This document shows, in pieces, positions 6,182 through 13,597 of a stretch of DNA of 26,420 nucleotides. The notes beneath the pieces were generated by a model. That model was not told where the DNA came from, did not search any database, and saw only the letters and a program-made list of their open reading frames with translations. Numbering within the stretch: position 1 is the first letter of the stretch; each line of letters starts with the position of its first letter. Source of the DNA: an uncultured Flavobacteriaceae bacterium (lineage in GTDB: Bacteria > Bacteroidota > Bacteroidia > Flavobacteriales > Flavobacteriaceae). The stretch spans positions 1 to 26,420 of the forward strand of contig CAJWAY010000004.1 in the NCBI GenBank assembly GCA_913020685.1. Reading direction: 5' to 3'. The position numbers and the translations under genes were made by a program.

Positions 6182-8128
6182 TTAATTTTCATACTTAGAG
6201 ATACTTTTATGTACCTCTTTGTCTATGAGTTCGACAAATGCTTCCGTGCTCATCGTTCCCATATCACCTTCCCGATGTTTTCTGACAGAAACATTACCTG
6301 CCTTTGATTCTTTTTCTCCCAATATCAACATAAATGGAACTTTTCTCAATTCGGCTTCTCGTATTTTTTTACCAATGGTTTCATTTCTGTTGTCTAGGGA
6401 GGCGCGAATTTCGCTATTTTCAAGGAAATTTAAAACTTTTATAGCGTATTTTTCATGTTTTTCACTCACAATCAATAAGTTCACTTGAATTGGGGATAGC
6501 CAAAGGGGAAATTTACCCGCAGTGTGTTCCAACAAAATAGCAACAAAGCGTTCCAAACTTCCGAAAGGCGCACGGTGGATCATGATTGGTCGATGTTGCT
6601 GGTTATCAGCTCCTTTATAGGTAAGTTCAAACCTTTCCGGAAGATTATAATCAACCTGTATGGTTCCCAATTGCCATCTTCTTCCTAAAGCGTCTTTGAC
6701 CATAAAATCAAGTTTAGGACCATAAAATGCTGCTTCTCCTTCTTCGATTATAAAGTCCAAATTCTTTTTCTGAGCGGCTTCAATTATTGCTTTCTCAGCT
6801 TTCTCCCAATTTTTTGGGTTTCCAATGTATTTTTCTGGTTTTTTCAAGTCTCTTATAGAGACTTGAGCTTGAAATTTATCAAAGCCCAATGATCCGAAAA
6901 CATATAAAACAAGATCAATTACATTTTTGAATTCTTGATCCAACTGTTCCGGGGTACAAAATATATGAGCATCGTCTTGGGTAAAGCCCCTGACCCTAGT
7001 GAGCCCGTGAAGTTCTCCACTTTGCTCATAACGGTAAACGGTTCCAAACTCTGCATATCGTTTGGGTAATTCTTTATAGCTCCAGGGACTCGAGTTATAT
7101 ATTTCGCAGTGGTGGGGACAGTTCATGGGTTTGAGCAAAAAAGTTTCACCTTCTGTAGGAGTCTCAATAGGTTGAAAACTGTCTTCACCATATTTTTCAT
7201 AGTGTCCAGAGGTCATGTAAAGCTCCTTGTTTCCAATGTGAGGAGAAATCACCTGTTCATATCCTGCTTTCTTTTGAGCATCTTTAAGAAAATCTTCTAG
7301 CCGTTCTCTAAGGGCAGCACCTTTGGGCAACCATAAGGGTAAGCCCTGTCCCACTTTTTGTGAAAAGGTAAACAACTCCAGTTCTTTTCCCAGTCTTCTG
7401 TGGTCCCGCTTTTTGGCTTCTTCTAAGAGTTCAAGGTATTCGGTCAATCCTTTTTGTTTGGGAAAAGAAATGCCATAGATACGTGTCAGCTGTTTATTAT
7501 TTTCATCCCCTCTCCAATAGGCTCCTGCTACATTTAAAAGCTTAACAGCTTTTATGAACCCAGTATGAGGTATGTGCCCTCCCTTACATAAGTCAGTAAA
7601 ATCGCCATGATCACAGAAAGTGATGGTACCATCCTGTAAATTTTCAATCAGTTCAATTTTATATTGATTTTCATTTTTATGATAAAAATCAAGCGCCTCT
7701 TTTTTGGAAGAGGATCTCATTTTGAATTCAAATTTTTGTTTTGCAAAATCCAAAATTTTATTTTCAATATTTATGAATTCTTTTTCAGTGATTGAGTGAT
7801 CTCCGAAATCTACATCATAATAAAATCCATTTTCGATGGCAGGTCCGATAGTTAGTTTTGCTTTGGGGTAGAGGGAGAGAATAGCTTGTGCCAATAAATG
7901 TGCTGAAGAATGCCAAAAGGCATCTTTCCCTTGTTGGTCATTCCAAGTAAACAATTGTAAGTGTCCATCTTCAAACAAAGGGGTGGATCCCTCAACAATT
8001 TCTTGATTAAACTTTGCAGATAGGACGTTACGTGCCAGTCCCTCACTGATGTTTTTGGCAACCTCGAGCACGGTAATTCCACTTTCAAATCTTCTTACAG
8101 ATGCATCTGGAAATTTTATTTGAATCAT
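6182..8128 (-). CDS. thrS: threonine-tRNA ligase
   Basis: ThrS charges tRNA-Thr with threonine and edits misacylated serine. The 648-residue protein has the full family architecture: a TGS domain (about 1-61); an editing domain with intact metal-site motifs H73-x3-H77 and C181-x3-H185; a class II catalytic core with the zinc ligands C337, H388 and H518; and a C-terminal anticodon-binding domain from about 540. The ATG at 8128 follows a full Bacteroidota promoter (TTG, 20-base spacer, TATATTTG) with only about a dozen bases of leader. There is therefore no room for a T-box or other riboswitch. It leads the thrS-infC-rpmI-rplT cluster. Confidence 0.97.
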   Translation of the reverse strand: MIQIKFPDASVRRFESGITVLEVAKNISEGLARNVLSAKFNQEIVEGSTPLFEDGHLQLFTWNDQQGKDAFWHSSAHLLAQAILSLYPKAKLTIGPAIENGFYYDVDFGDHSITEKEFINIENKILDFAKQKFEFKMRSSSKKEALDFYHKNENQYKIELIENLQDGTITFCDHGDFTDLCKGGHIPHTGFIKAVKLLNVAGAYWRGDENNKQLTRIYGISFPKQKGLTEYLELLEEAKKRDHRRLGKELELFTFSQKVGQGLPLWLPKGAALRERLEDFLKDAQKKAGYEQVISPHIGNKELYMTSGHYEKYGEDSFQPIETPTEGETFLLKPMNCPHHCEIYNSSPWSYKELPKRYAEFGTVYRYEQSGELHGLTRVRGFTQDDAHIFCTPEQLDQEFKNVIDLVLYVFGSLGFDKFQAQVSIRDLKKPEKYIGNPKNWEKAEKAIIEAAQKKNLDFIIEEGEAAFYGPKLDFMVKDALGRRWQLGTIQVDYNLPERFELTYKGADNQQHRPIMIHRAPFGSLERFVAILLEHTAGKFPLWLSPIQVNLLIVSEKHEKYAIKVLNFLENSEIRASLDNRNETIGKKIREAELRKVPFMLILGEKESKAGNVSVRKHREGDMGTMSTEAFVELIDKEVHKSISKYEN

Positions 8129-8144
8129 ATATTGTAAATCACTG

Positions 8145-8175
8145 CAAATATAGTTTACTCCCCCGAGTGATACAA
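8145..8175 (-). promoter_or_regulatory. Bacteroidota-type promoter of the thrS-infC-rpmI-rplT operon
   Basis: On the minus strand a TTG (-33 element) at 8173-8175 is followed by exactly 20 bases and then TATATTTG (-7 element) at 8145-8152. The ATG of thrS is 16 bases further on. This is the best promoter match in the window, and it starts right at the end of the upstream DUF6095-like gene. Confidence 0.7.
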
Positions 8176-8178
8176 TTT

Positions 8179-8412
8179 TTAAAAGGGCTTAGTTTTTTTA
8201 TTACCTAGCAGACCATCAAGTAATATTTTGATGGCCCAAAAACCGTAAACGATTGCAGTGATACACAATCCTACTCCCAGGGCGAGGATAGGCCAGTAAA
8301 AAGGATGCTCTTGATTTTTAAATGCTTGGAAGACCAAAACGGGAGCAATAAAACAGAGTATAATAAAAGTTCCCATTTTGAGAAGCCCTTTTTTTAATTT
8401 TTGACTATTCAT
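8179..8412 (-). CDS. small two-helix membrane protein, DUF6095-like
   Basis: This 77-residue protein has a short basic N-terminus (NSQKLKKGLLK), a hydrophobic segment at about 12-31, a polar turn FKNQEHPFYWP (31-41), a second hydrophobic segment at about 42-66 and a lysine-rich tail. The turn containing KNQEHP is the feature I associate with the flavobacterial DUF6095 family, whose function is unknown. Its ATG overlaps the murQ stop by four bases (8409-8412), so translation is coupled to murQ. Genomic coupling to a peptidoglycan-recycling enzyme is suggestive only. The family name is from memory and should be treated as likely rather than certain. Confidence 0.75.
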   Translation of the reverse strand: MNSQKLKKGLLKMGTFIILCFIAPVLVFQAFKNQEHPFYWPILALGVGLCITAIVYGFWAIKILLDGLLGNKKTKPF

Positions 8413-9218
8413 GGGTAATTTTTTATGGCTGCTCTTATGCTTTTATACTTATCAAGTAAAGCAGCAGCAGATTCATTATCAATATCCAATTCCTCCATAA
8501 GAATTCTAGTCGCCCGATCGATTAGCTTGACATTGGTCATTTGAATGTCAATCATTTTATTGCCTTTGACTCTTCCTAGTTTGATCATACTTGAAGTAGT
8601 AATCATATTTAGAATTAATTTTTGGACTGTTCCAGCTTTCATTCTAGAGCTTCCTGTAACAAATTCGGGCCCTACTATAACTTCGATGGGAAAATCTGCA
8701 TGTTGTGTAATTGGGCTATTTGGGTTGCAAGTAATGCAACCGGTAGCAATACCATTTTCCTGACATCTTTGAAGTGCCCCCACCACATAGGGTGTTGTTC
8801 CAGAAGCGGCAATCCCAATGACAAAATCATTTTGATCGGGCTGGTGTTGTTTTATATCTTTCCATCCCTGTGCGGGGTCGTCTTCAGCATTTTCGATGGA
8901 TTGATGTAGCGCATCTATTCCTCCCGCGATTATCCCCTTTATCATTTCTGGATTTGTTCCAAAGGTAGGCGGACACTCCGAAGCATCTAACACGCCTAAC
9001 CTTCCACTTGTTCCTGCACCTATGTAGAACAATCTTCCACTGTTTTTCATCCTTGGTACTAAATTATTGATTAAGGATTCGATTTTATCTAGAGCTTCCC
9101 CCACAGCCAATACTGCCACTTTGTCTTCATGATGGATTCCGGACAAAAGTTCTTTTGTTGATTTTGTCTCCAGTGAATTGTAGATTGAGTCTTTTTCTGT
9201 TATTTTTTCAAACTTCAT
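8409..9218 (-). CDS. murQ: N-acetylmuramic acid 6-phosphate etherase
   Basis: MurQ cleaves the lactyl ether of MurNAc-6-phosphate, giving GlcNAc-6-phosphate and D-lactate, in cytoplasmic recycling of peptidoglycan. The 269-residue SIS-domain protein shows FYIGAGTSGRLGVLDASECP (65-84). The catalytic acids correspond to Glu81 and Glu112, the same spacing (31) as Glu83 and Glu114 in E. coli. It is shorter than the E. coli protein at the C-terminus, which is usual in flavobacteria. No MurNAc kinase or transporter gene is nearby. ATG 9218 follows a variant -7 element (TAGTTTCG). It is coupled to the DUF6095-like gene by a four-base overlap. Confidence 0.93.
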   Translation of the reverse strand: MKFEKITEKDSIYNSLETKSTKELLSGIHHEDKVAVLAVGEALDKIESLINNLVPRMKNSGRLFYIGAGTSGRLGVLDASECPPTFGTNPEMIKGIIAGGIDALHQSIENAEDDPAQGWKDIKQHQPDQNDFVIGIAASGTTPYVVGALQRCQENGIATGCITCNPNSPITQHADFPIEVIVGPEFVTGSSRMKAGTVQKLILNMITTSSMIKLGRVKGNKMIDIQMTNVKLIDRATRILMEELDIDNESAAALLDKYKSIRAAIKNYP

Positions 9219-9222
9219 AAAT

Positions 9223-9230
9223 CGAAACTA
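9223..9230 (-). promoter_or_regulatory. possible variant -7 element (TAGTTTCG) for murQ
   Basis: The minus strand reads TAGTTTCG, one base different from TAnnTTTG, ending 4 bases before the murQ ATG. The same G-to-C variant occurs before bamD. The remaining gap up to 9414 is AT-rich, and I see no gene or clear terminator in it. Confidence 0.3.
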
Positions 9231-9414
9231 ATAAGTCAATTTTTAAAAAATAAATTCTCAATTTAAATTGTTGTAAAATGTAATAAATTATATGTTTATT
9301 TAAACTCTAGAAATCTTAAGTATTAATCTAATGGTTGATTTTAGCATTCTGATTAGTTAAAAGAAATTTTATAATCGAATCCATCAACCTCAAGTGAAAG
9401 ATAAAATCGAGTGT

Positions 9415-10641
9415 TTAATCCAGTTTAAGGTCCAGGTTTTCTTTAATCGCATCAAGAAATTTTTGAGTAGTCAAGTAGTGAGTATCATTGAGATTTTCTT
9501 TGTGAATTAGCAAGGCCAAATCCTTAGTCATTTTTCCACTTTCAATGGTCTCAATACAAACGGCTTCTAAAGTCTGGCAAAAGTCAATAAGCGATTGATT
9601 ATTGTCTAGTTTTCCTCTGTGTTGCAACCCTCTTGTCCATGCAAAAATAGAAGCTATGGGATTTGTTGAGGTTTCTTTTCCCATTTTGTATTGTCTGTAG
9701 TGACGCGTAACGGTTCCATGTGCCGCTTCAGCTTCCATAACTTCCCCGTCAGGGGTAACCAAGGTAGAGGTCATAAGACCCAAAGAACCAAAACCTTGTG
9801 CAACTGTATCAGATTGAACATCTCCATCATAATTTTTACAAGCCCAAACAAATCCACCGCTCCATTTCATGGCTGCAGCTACCATGTCATCTATTAATCG
9901 GTGTTCATAGGTAATGCCCGCAACTTTAAATTTTTCTTCGAATTCGTTGTCATATACTTCTTGAAAAATGTCTTTAAATCGTCCATCATAAACTTTCATG
10001 ATCGTATTTTTGGTCGATAGGTAAAGTGGCCAACCTTTGTCAAGAGCCCTATTCATGCAAGATCTTGCAAATCCAAAAATTGAGGATTCAATGTTATACA
10101 TACTCATGGCGACACCGTTTTCTTGAAAGTGATAAACCTCCCATGTGGTTGCTTCACTTCCATCTTCAGGTGTAAATGTCATGGTGAGCTTTCCCTTTCC
10201 AGTTATCATAGCATCTGTGGCTTTGTACTGATCACCAAAAGCGTGTCTTCCAATGCAAATAGGTTTGGTCCATCCCTGAACATAACGTGGTACATTTTTC
10301 ATTATTATTGGTTCTCTAAATACTGTTCCACCCACAATATTTCTTATGGTTCCATTGGGAGAGCGGTACATTTTTTTAAGTCCAAACTCTTCTACACGAC
10401 CTTCATCGGGAGTAATTGTAGCACATTTGATTCCTACTTTATATTTTTTGATTGCTTCTGCTGCATCTATTGTAATCTGATCCTCTGTTTTATCTCTTGA
10501 CTCCATACCAAGGTCATAGTATAGAAGTTTAATATCTAAGTAGGGAAGAATTAATTGTTCTTTGATAAATTTCCAAATAATTCTGGTCATTTCGTCACCA
10601 TCGATCTCTACGACCGGCTGCTCGACAACAATTTTTGACAT
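9415..10641 (-). CDS. icd: NADP-dependent isocitrate dehydrogenase, eukaryote-like homodimeric type
   Basis: This enzyme oxidises isocitrate to 2-oxoglutarate and CO2 in the TCA cycle, producing NADPH. The 408-residue sequence opens with VEQPVVEIDGDEMTRIIWK and contains the substrate-binding stretch SPNGTIRNIVGGTVFREPI (about 94-112). It continues with MSMYNIESSIFGFARSC and AEAAHGTVTRHYRQYKMGKE near 310. These match the class otherwise found in mitochondria and cytosol of eukaryotes and in many Bacteroidota, not the E. coli Icd type. ATG 10641 follows a TATATTTG element. It is likely transcribed alone: rplS upstream has its own terminator and murQ downstream lies 196 bases away. Confidence 0.95.
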   Translation of the reverse strand: MSKIVVEQPVVEIDGDEMTRIIWKFIKEQLILPYLDIKLLYYDLGMESRDKTEDQITIDAAEAIKKYKVGIKCATITPDEGRVEEFGLKKMYRSPNGTIRNIVGGTVFREPIIMKNVPRYVQGWTKPICIGRHAFGDQYKATDAMITGKGKLTMTFTPEDGSEATTWEVYHFQENGVAMSMYNIESSIFGFARSCMNRALDKGWPLYLSTKNTIMKVYDGRFKDIFQEVYDNEFEEKFKVAGITYEHRLIDDMVAAAMKWSGGFVWACKNYDGDVQSDTVAQGFGSLGLMTSTLVTPDGEVMEAEAAHGTVTRHYRQYKMGKETSTNPIASIFAWTRGLQHRGKLDNNQSLIDFCQTLEAVCIETIESGKMTKDLALLIHKENLNDTHYLTTQKFLDAIKENLDLKLD

Positions 10642-10663
10642 TTAAATTTCAATTTAGGTTGGA

Positions 10664-10671
10664 CAAATATA
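10664..10671 (-). promoter_or_regulatory. -7 promoter element for icd
   Basis: The minus strand reads TATATTTG, a perfect TAnnTTTG match, 22 bases before the icd ATG. No TTG is seen at the -33 distance. Confidence 0.5.
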
Positions 10672-10717
10672 ATGAAGGATCATGATAGTATTAATAATGT
10701 TTTTGATTTTGTCGTAC

Positions 10718-10741
10718 AAAAAAACCGCTTTGAAGCGGTTT
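10718..10741 (-). terminator. rho-independent terminator after rplS
   Basis: AAACCGCTT and AAGCGGTTT form a nine-base inverted repeat around TG (10722-10741). On the minus strand the stem is followed by a run of T (positions 10724 down to 10718). It lies eight bases after the rplS stop, so it ends the trmD-rplS transcript before icd. Confidence 0.85.
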
Positions 10742-10748
10742 GATTATT

Positions 10749-11093
10749 CTATTGCTCTTTAATTCGGGCTTTTTTACCTCTCAATTTTTTGAAGTAATAA
10801 ATTCTTGAGCGTCTGACTTTCCCTTTTTTGTTGATTTCAATTTTTTTAATGGTTGGTAGATTTAGAGGAAAAATTCTTTCTACTCCAACGGTTCCTGACA
10901 TTTTACGGATTGTAAATGACTTGGAAAGACCATGGCCTTTTATTTGGATGACAACACCCTTGAAGAACTGAGTTCTTACTTTGTCTCCTTCACGTATTTC
11001 ATAATAGACTGTAATTGTATCCCCAGAAGAAAATTCTGGGAAGTCTTTTTTCGGAATAAATTCATTTTCAACAAAATTTACAAGTGCTTCCAT
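10749..11093 (-). CDS. rplS: 50S ribosomal protein L19
   Basis: L19 sits at the interface of the ribosomal subunits. The 114-residue protein has the family pattern: FSSGDTITVYYEIREGDK near 20-37, VVIQIKGHGLSKSFTIRK near 46-63, VGVERIFPLNLPTIKKIE near 68-85, and a basic C-terminal KVRRSRIYYFKKLRGKKARI. It lies 114 bases after trmD with its own good promoter in the gap, so it can be expressed separately from trmD. A strong terminator follows. The trmD-rplS order is conserved in many bacteria, although rpsP and rimM, which often precede trmD, are absent here. Confidence 0.97.
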   Translation of the reverse strand: MEALVNFVENEFIPKKDFPEFSSGDTITVYYEIREGDKVRTQFFKGVVIQIKGHGLSKSFTIRKMSGTVGVERIFPLNLPTIKKIEINKKGKVRRSRIYYFKKLRGKKARIKEQ

Positions 11094-11146
11094 TAAATTT
11101 AAATTGATTGATTCGAGCTTGATGTCCGATATGCAATTAACGTGTG

Positions 11147-11176
11147 CAAATTTAAGACTATTTTTGATTTAAACAA
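11147..11176 (-). promoter_or_regulatory. Bacteroidota-type promoter of rplS
   Basis: On the minus strand TTG (11174-11176), a 19-base spacer and TAAATTTG (11147-11154) are present in the trmD-rplS gap. The ATG of rplS is 53 bases further on, leaving a leader of about 50 bases in which I saw no clear hairpin. Confidence 0.6.
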
Positions 11177-11207
11177 CTTACATCCGTTGATTAACTACTA
11201 TAAAAAA

Positions 11208-11891
11208 TCAACCGGGATCTTCCATTAAGTCTGGTCTTGTTTTTTTTGTTTTTTCAAGGGCTTGTGATTCTCTCCATTTTTCTACTTCGGGGGTATTTCC
11301 TGAAGTTAGTATTTTAGGAACTTCCCAACCTTTATAGTTAGCCGGTCGAGTATAGATGGGTGGGGCAAGCAGTCCGTCTTGATAGCTGTCGGTAAGAGCA
11401 GAGGACTCGTCCCCCAAAACGCCAGGAATTAGTCTGATGATGCTATCACATAATACCGCTGCTGCCAATTCTCCTCCTGAAAGCACAAAATCACCAATCG
11501 AAATTTCTCGTGTGATCAAGTGATCCCTTACACGTTGGTCAACACCTTTATAATGTCCACAAAGGATTATTATGTTTTTTTTGGTGGAAAGATTATTGGA
11601 CATACTTTGATTGAGTTGATCACCGTCAGGGGTAAGATAAATGACTTCGTCATAAGTCCTCTCTTTTTTGAGTTGCCTGATACAAAGGTCTATTGGTTCA
11701 ATTTTCAAAACCATTCCTGCTCCACCACCAAAAGGATAATCGTCAACTTGTTTGTTTTTGTTATATGCGTAATCTCTTAAGGTGTGAAAATTGATAACTG
11801 CTTTTTTGGCTTTAATTGCACGTTTTAGAATGGATGCCTCAAATGGACTGTCCAGCAACTCAGGAAAAAGTGTAATGATATCTATTCTCAT
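11208..11891 (-). CDS. trmD: tRNA (guanine-37-N1)-methyltransferase
   Basis: TrmD methylates G37 next to the anticodon using SAM and so prevents frameshifting. It is a SPOUT knot enzyme and a homodimer. Starting at ATG 11891 gives MRIDIITLFPELLDSPFEAS, the standard N-terminus, and 227 residues. An upstream start at 11927 would add 12 unrelated residues and would overlap the promoter elements. Knot motifs are LCGHYKGVDQRV and EISIGDFVLSGGELAA; VDDYPFGGGAGMV is the conserved N-domain loop. rplS follows. A perfect palindrome and a probable promoter lie within 50 bases upstream of the start. Confidence 0.96.
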   Translation of the reverse strand: MRIDIITLFPELLDSPFEASILKRAIKAKKAVINFHTLRDYAYNKNKQVDDYPFGGGAGMVLKIEPIDLCIRQLKKERTYDEVIYLTPDGDQLNQSMSNNLSTKKNIIILCGHYKGVDQRVRDHLITREISIGDFVLSGGELAAAVLCDSIIRLIPGVLGDESSALTDSYQDGLLAPPIYTRPANYKGWEVPKILTSGNTPEVEKWRESQALEKTKKTRPDLMEDPG

Positions 11892-11897
11892 ACAATA

Positions 11898-11927
11898 CAA
11901 AGATTTTATAAAATAAGAATTTATCAA
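11898..11927 (-). promoter_or_regulatory. probable trmD promoter
   Basis: The minus strand carries TTG (11925-11927), a 19-base spacer and AATCTTTG (11898-11905), one mismatch from TAnnTTTG. The ATG is only six bases beyond the -7 element, so the leader would be very short or absent. Confidence 0.4.
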
Positions 11928-11939
11928 AACTTTTGATAA
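11921..11939. repeat. perfect 19-bp palindrome over the trmD -33 element
   Basis: TTATCAAAA, one central C, then TTTTGATAA: nine-base arms with no mismatch. The one-base centre is too small for an RNA hairpin loop, so the symmetry fits a dimeric protein binding site better than a terminator. It contains the TTG of the proposed -33 element. Confidence 0.5.
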
Positions 11940-12050
11940 CTTTAAATCTTTGTTTCGCTAAAGTTTTAGGATATCTATGAAATATTATAAATATCCATCT
12001 AGAAAGTTTTTTGAAATACATATCCGCTTAAATGCTATTCCAATTGATGG

Positions 12051-12082
12051 AAATAAAAAAGAGCTATCAAATGACAGCTCTT
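12051..12082 (-). terminator. rho-independent terminator after degQ
   Basis: AAGAGCT (12059-12065) and AGCTCTT (12076-12082) form a seven-base stem. On the minus strand it is followed by a T-rich run ending TTTTTTATTT (12060-12051). It lies 22 bases after the degQ stop. The rest of the gap up to trmD (to about 11940) shows no gene. Confidence 0.8.
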
Positions 12083-12103
12083 AAGTTAAGCTTAAATATA
12101 TGT

Positions 12104-13492
12104 TTATTCAAAAATGATTCTTTCTTTTTCTCCGTTGGGTTTTAAAAACAATATACTGTTGAGGTTATTCACATTAAAAGCATCAATATCTGATACATCT
12201 TTTATTTTTTTGTTGTTAATTTCTAACAATATAAAGCCATCATCAATTCCATAACGATAAAGACGGCGATTCATCAATTCTTTAATAATTACCCCTTGAT
12301 CCAAACCAAAGTATTCCTTTTGTTCTGAATTAATGTTGGTAAGATACATCCCTAAAAATTCAGTAGTATTTGTTTTTTTTAATGTTACGATGATTTTATT
12401 ATTTAAGTTTTCTCTACTGTAACTTACCTCAACTTTCTCACCCGGTCTTTTAGTTGAGAGATAACCTGTTAAATCGGAAAAGGTATTGATCTTTACCTCG
12501 TCAACCTTTTTAATTATATCACCGCTTTGCAAACCGGCATCGGAAGCACCCATTCCTTCAATAACATTACTAATCAAAAACCCTTGTGTTTCTTTCACAT
12601 CAAACTTTTCAGCCAATTCGGCATTGAGGGCACTACCGGAAACGCCTAATAAGCCTTTTTGAACATTTCCATATTCGATCAAATCTTCAAATACTTTTCT
12701 GACAATATTACTGGGCACAGCAAAGGAATAACCAACAAAACCTCCAGTGATTGAAGAAATGGCTGTATTGATTCCTATTAATTCACCGTCTGTATTGACC
12801 AGTGCACCTCCGCTGTTTCCCATATTAACGGCTGCATCGGTTTGTATAAAGGATTGATTTTTACTGTCCCTATCATTTAGGTCTCTTGACTTGGCGCTAA
12901 TGATACCAGCAGTTACAGTAGAATTGAGGTTGAAGGGATTTCCTACAGCCAGCACCCATTCTCCAATACGAGCCGATTCAGAGTCTCCAAAAGGAATAAA
13001 TGGTAACGATTCATTGGTTTTAATTTTTAAAACGGCCAAATCTGTACTTTGGTCAGTTCCAATAACCTCTGCTGTGTAGGTTTTGTTTTTGTTGGAAGTA
13101 ACCTCAATATCAGTTGCATCCTCTATCACGTGATAATTAGTGATTATGAGTCCATCAGGGGAAACAATCACACCTGATCCAGTGCCGATTCTCTTTTCAT
13201 CAAAGTCATCTCCATAAAAATTTCTTAACCAACTGGACATGTTGCTTTTTTGGATGCTTGTGTTTTTTACGTGAACCACTGCGTTAACAGTTTTCTCTGC
13301 TGATTTGGTAAAATCAGTCATTTCAGCAGCTATGCTGTTTGTTTTGAAACTGTAGGTGGTTGGAATTAAGCTAAGTTTTTCATTTTCTACAACTTCAATT
13401 TTCTCATTCGAGAAATAATCATAGGCGGCTGAAGTGACTAGAGCACTTAACGCTGCGATCATTAAGGTTTTTAATGTAGATTTCATTTTCAT
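12104..13492 (-). CDS. degQ: Do/DegQ-type (HtrA) periplasmic serine protease
   Basis: This is an envelope quality-control protease and chaperone. From ATG 13492 the protein has 462 residues: a basic N-terminus and hydrophobic signal segment (about 6-24); a trypsin-like domain with catalytic His121 (TNYHVIED), Asp151 (STDLAVLK) and Ser227 (GNSGGALV); a first PDZ domain with GLLGVSG near 255; and a divergent second PDZ-like C-terminal part. An upstream TTG at 13510 is in frame but lies inside a TAATTTTG promoter element, so it is unlikely to be the start; ATG 13486 is another option. A terminator follows, so it is probably monocistronic. The signal sequence and family make a periplasmic location likely. 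Confidence 0.94.
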   Translation of the reverse strand: MKMKSTLKTLMIAALSALVTSAAYDYFSNEKIEVVENEKLSLIPTTYSFKTNSIAAEMTDFTKSAEKTVNAVVHVKNTSIQKSNMSSWLRNFYGDDFDEKRIGTGSGVIVSPDGLIITNYHVIEDATDIEVTSNKNKTYTAEVIGTDQSTDLAVLKIKTNESLPFIPFGDSESARIGEWVLAVGNPFNLNSTVTAGIISAKSRDLNDRDSKNQSFIQTDAAVNMGNSGGALVNTDGELIGINTAISSITGGFVGYSFAVPSNIVRKVFEDLIEYGNVQKGLLGVSGSALNAELAEKFDVKETQGFLISNVIEGMGASDAGLQSGDIIKKVDEVKINTFSDLTGYLSTKRPGEKVEVSYSRENLNNKIIVTLKKTNTTEFLGMYLTNINSEQKEYFGLDQGVIIKELMNRRLYRYGIDDGFILLEINNKKIKDVSDIDAFNVNNLNSILFLKPNGEKERIIFE

Positions 13493-13507
13493 TTTTTTTC
13501 TTTGAAA

Positions 13508-13515
13508 CAAAATTA
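13508..13515 (-). promoter_or_regulatory. -7 promoter element for degQ
   Basis: The minus strand reads TAATTTTG, a TAnnTTTG match, ending 15 bases before ATG 13492. No TTG is seen at -33. The region to 13597 is shared with the divergent dapF promoter. Confidence 0.5.
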
Positions 13516-13585
13516 AAAATTCTATTCTTTTTTCATTATTGATTTAACGACTATTTAACAGATTCAATCACGGTTAAATTTTCCC

Positions 13586-13593
13586 TAAATTTG
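13586..13593 (+). promoter_or_regulatory. -7 promoter element of the dapF operon, abutting the start codon
   Basis: TAAATTTG is followed by only four bases (gtat) and then the dapF ATG. If this element is used, transcription would begin at or within a base or two of the A of ATG. Confidence 0.5.
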
Positions 13594-13597
13594 GTAT

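Noticed and set aside
8129..8145. T-box or other riboswitch before thrS
   Set aside because: The promoter -7 element lies only 16 bases before the ATG, leaving no space for a leader.
9333..9389. GGTTGAT...ATCAACC inverted repeat in the icd-murQ gap
   Set aside because: The arms are only seven bases with about 43 bases between them, and no T run follows. Chance is likely in this AT-rich gap.
11977..12084. 35-codon plus-strand frame between trmD and degQ
   Set aside because: It runs through the degQ terminator hairpin, has no recognisable promoter and shows no domain-like composition.
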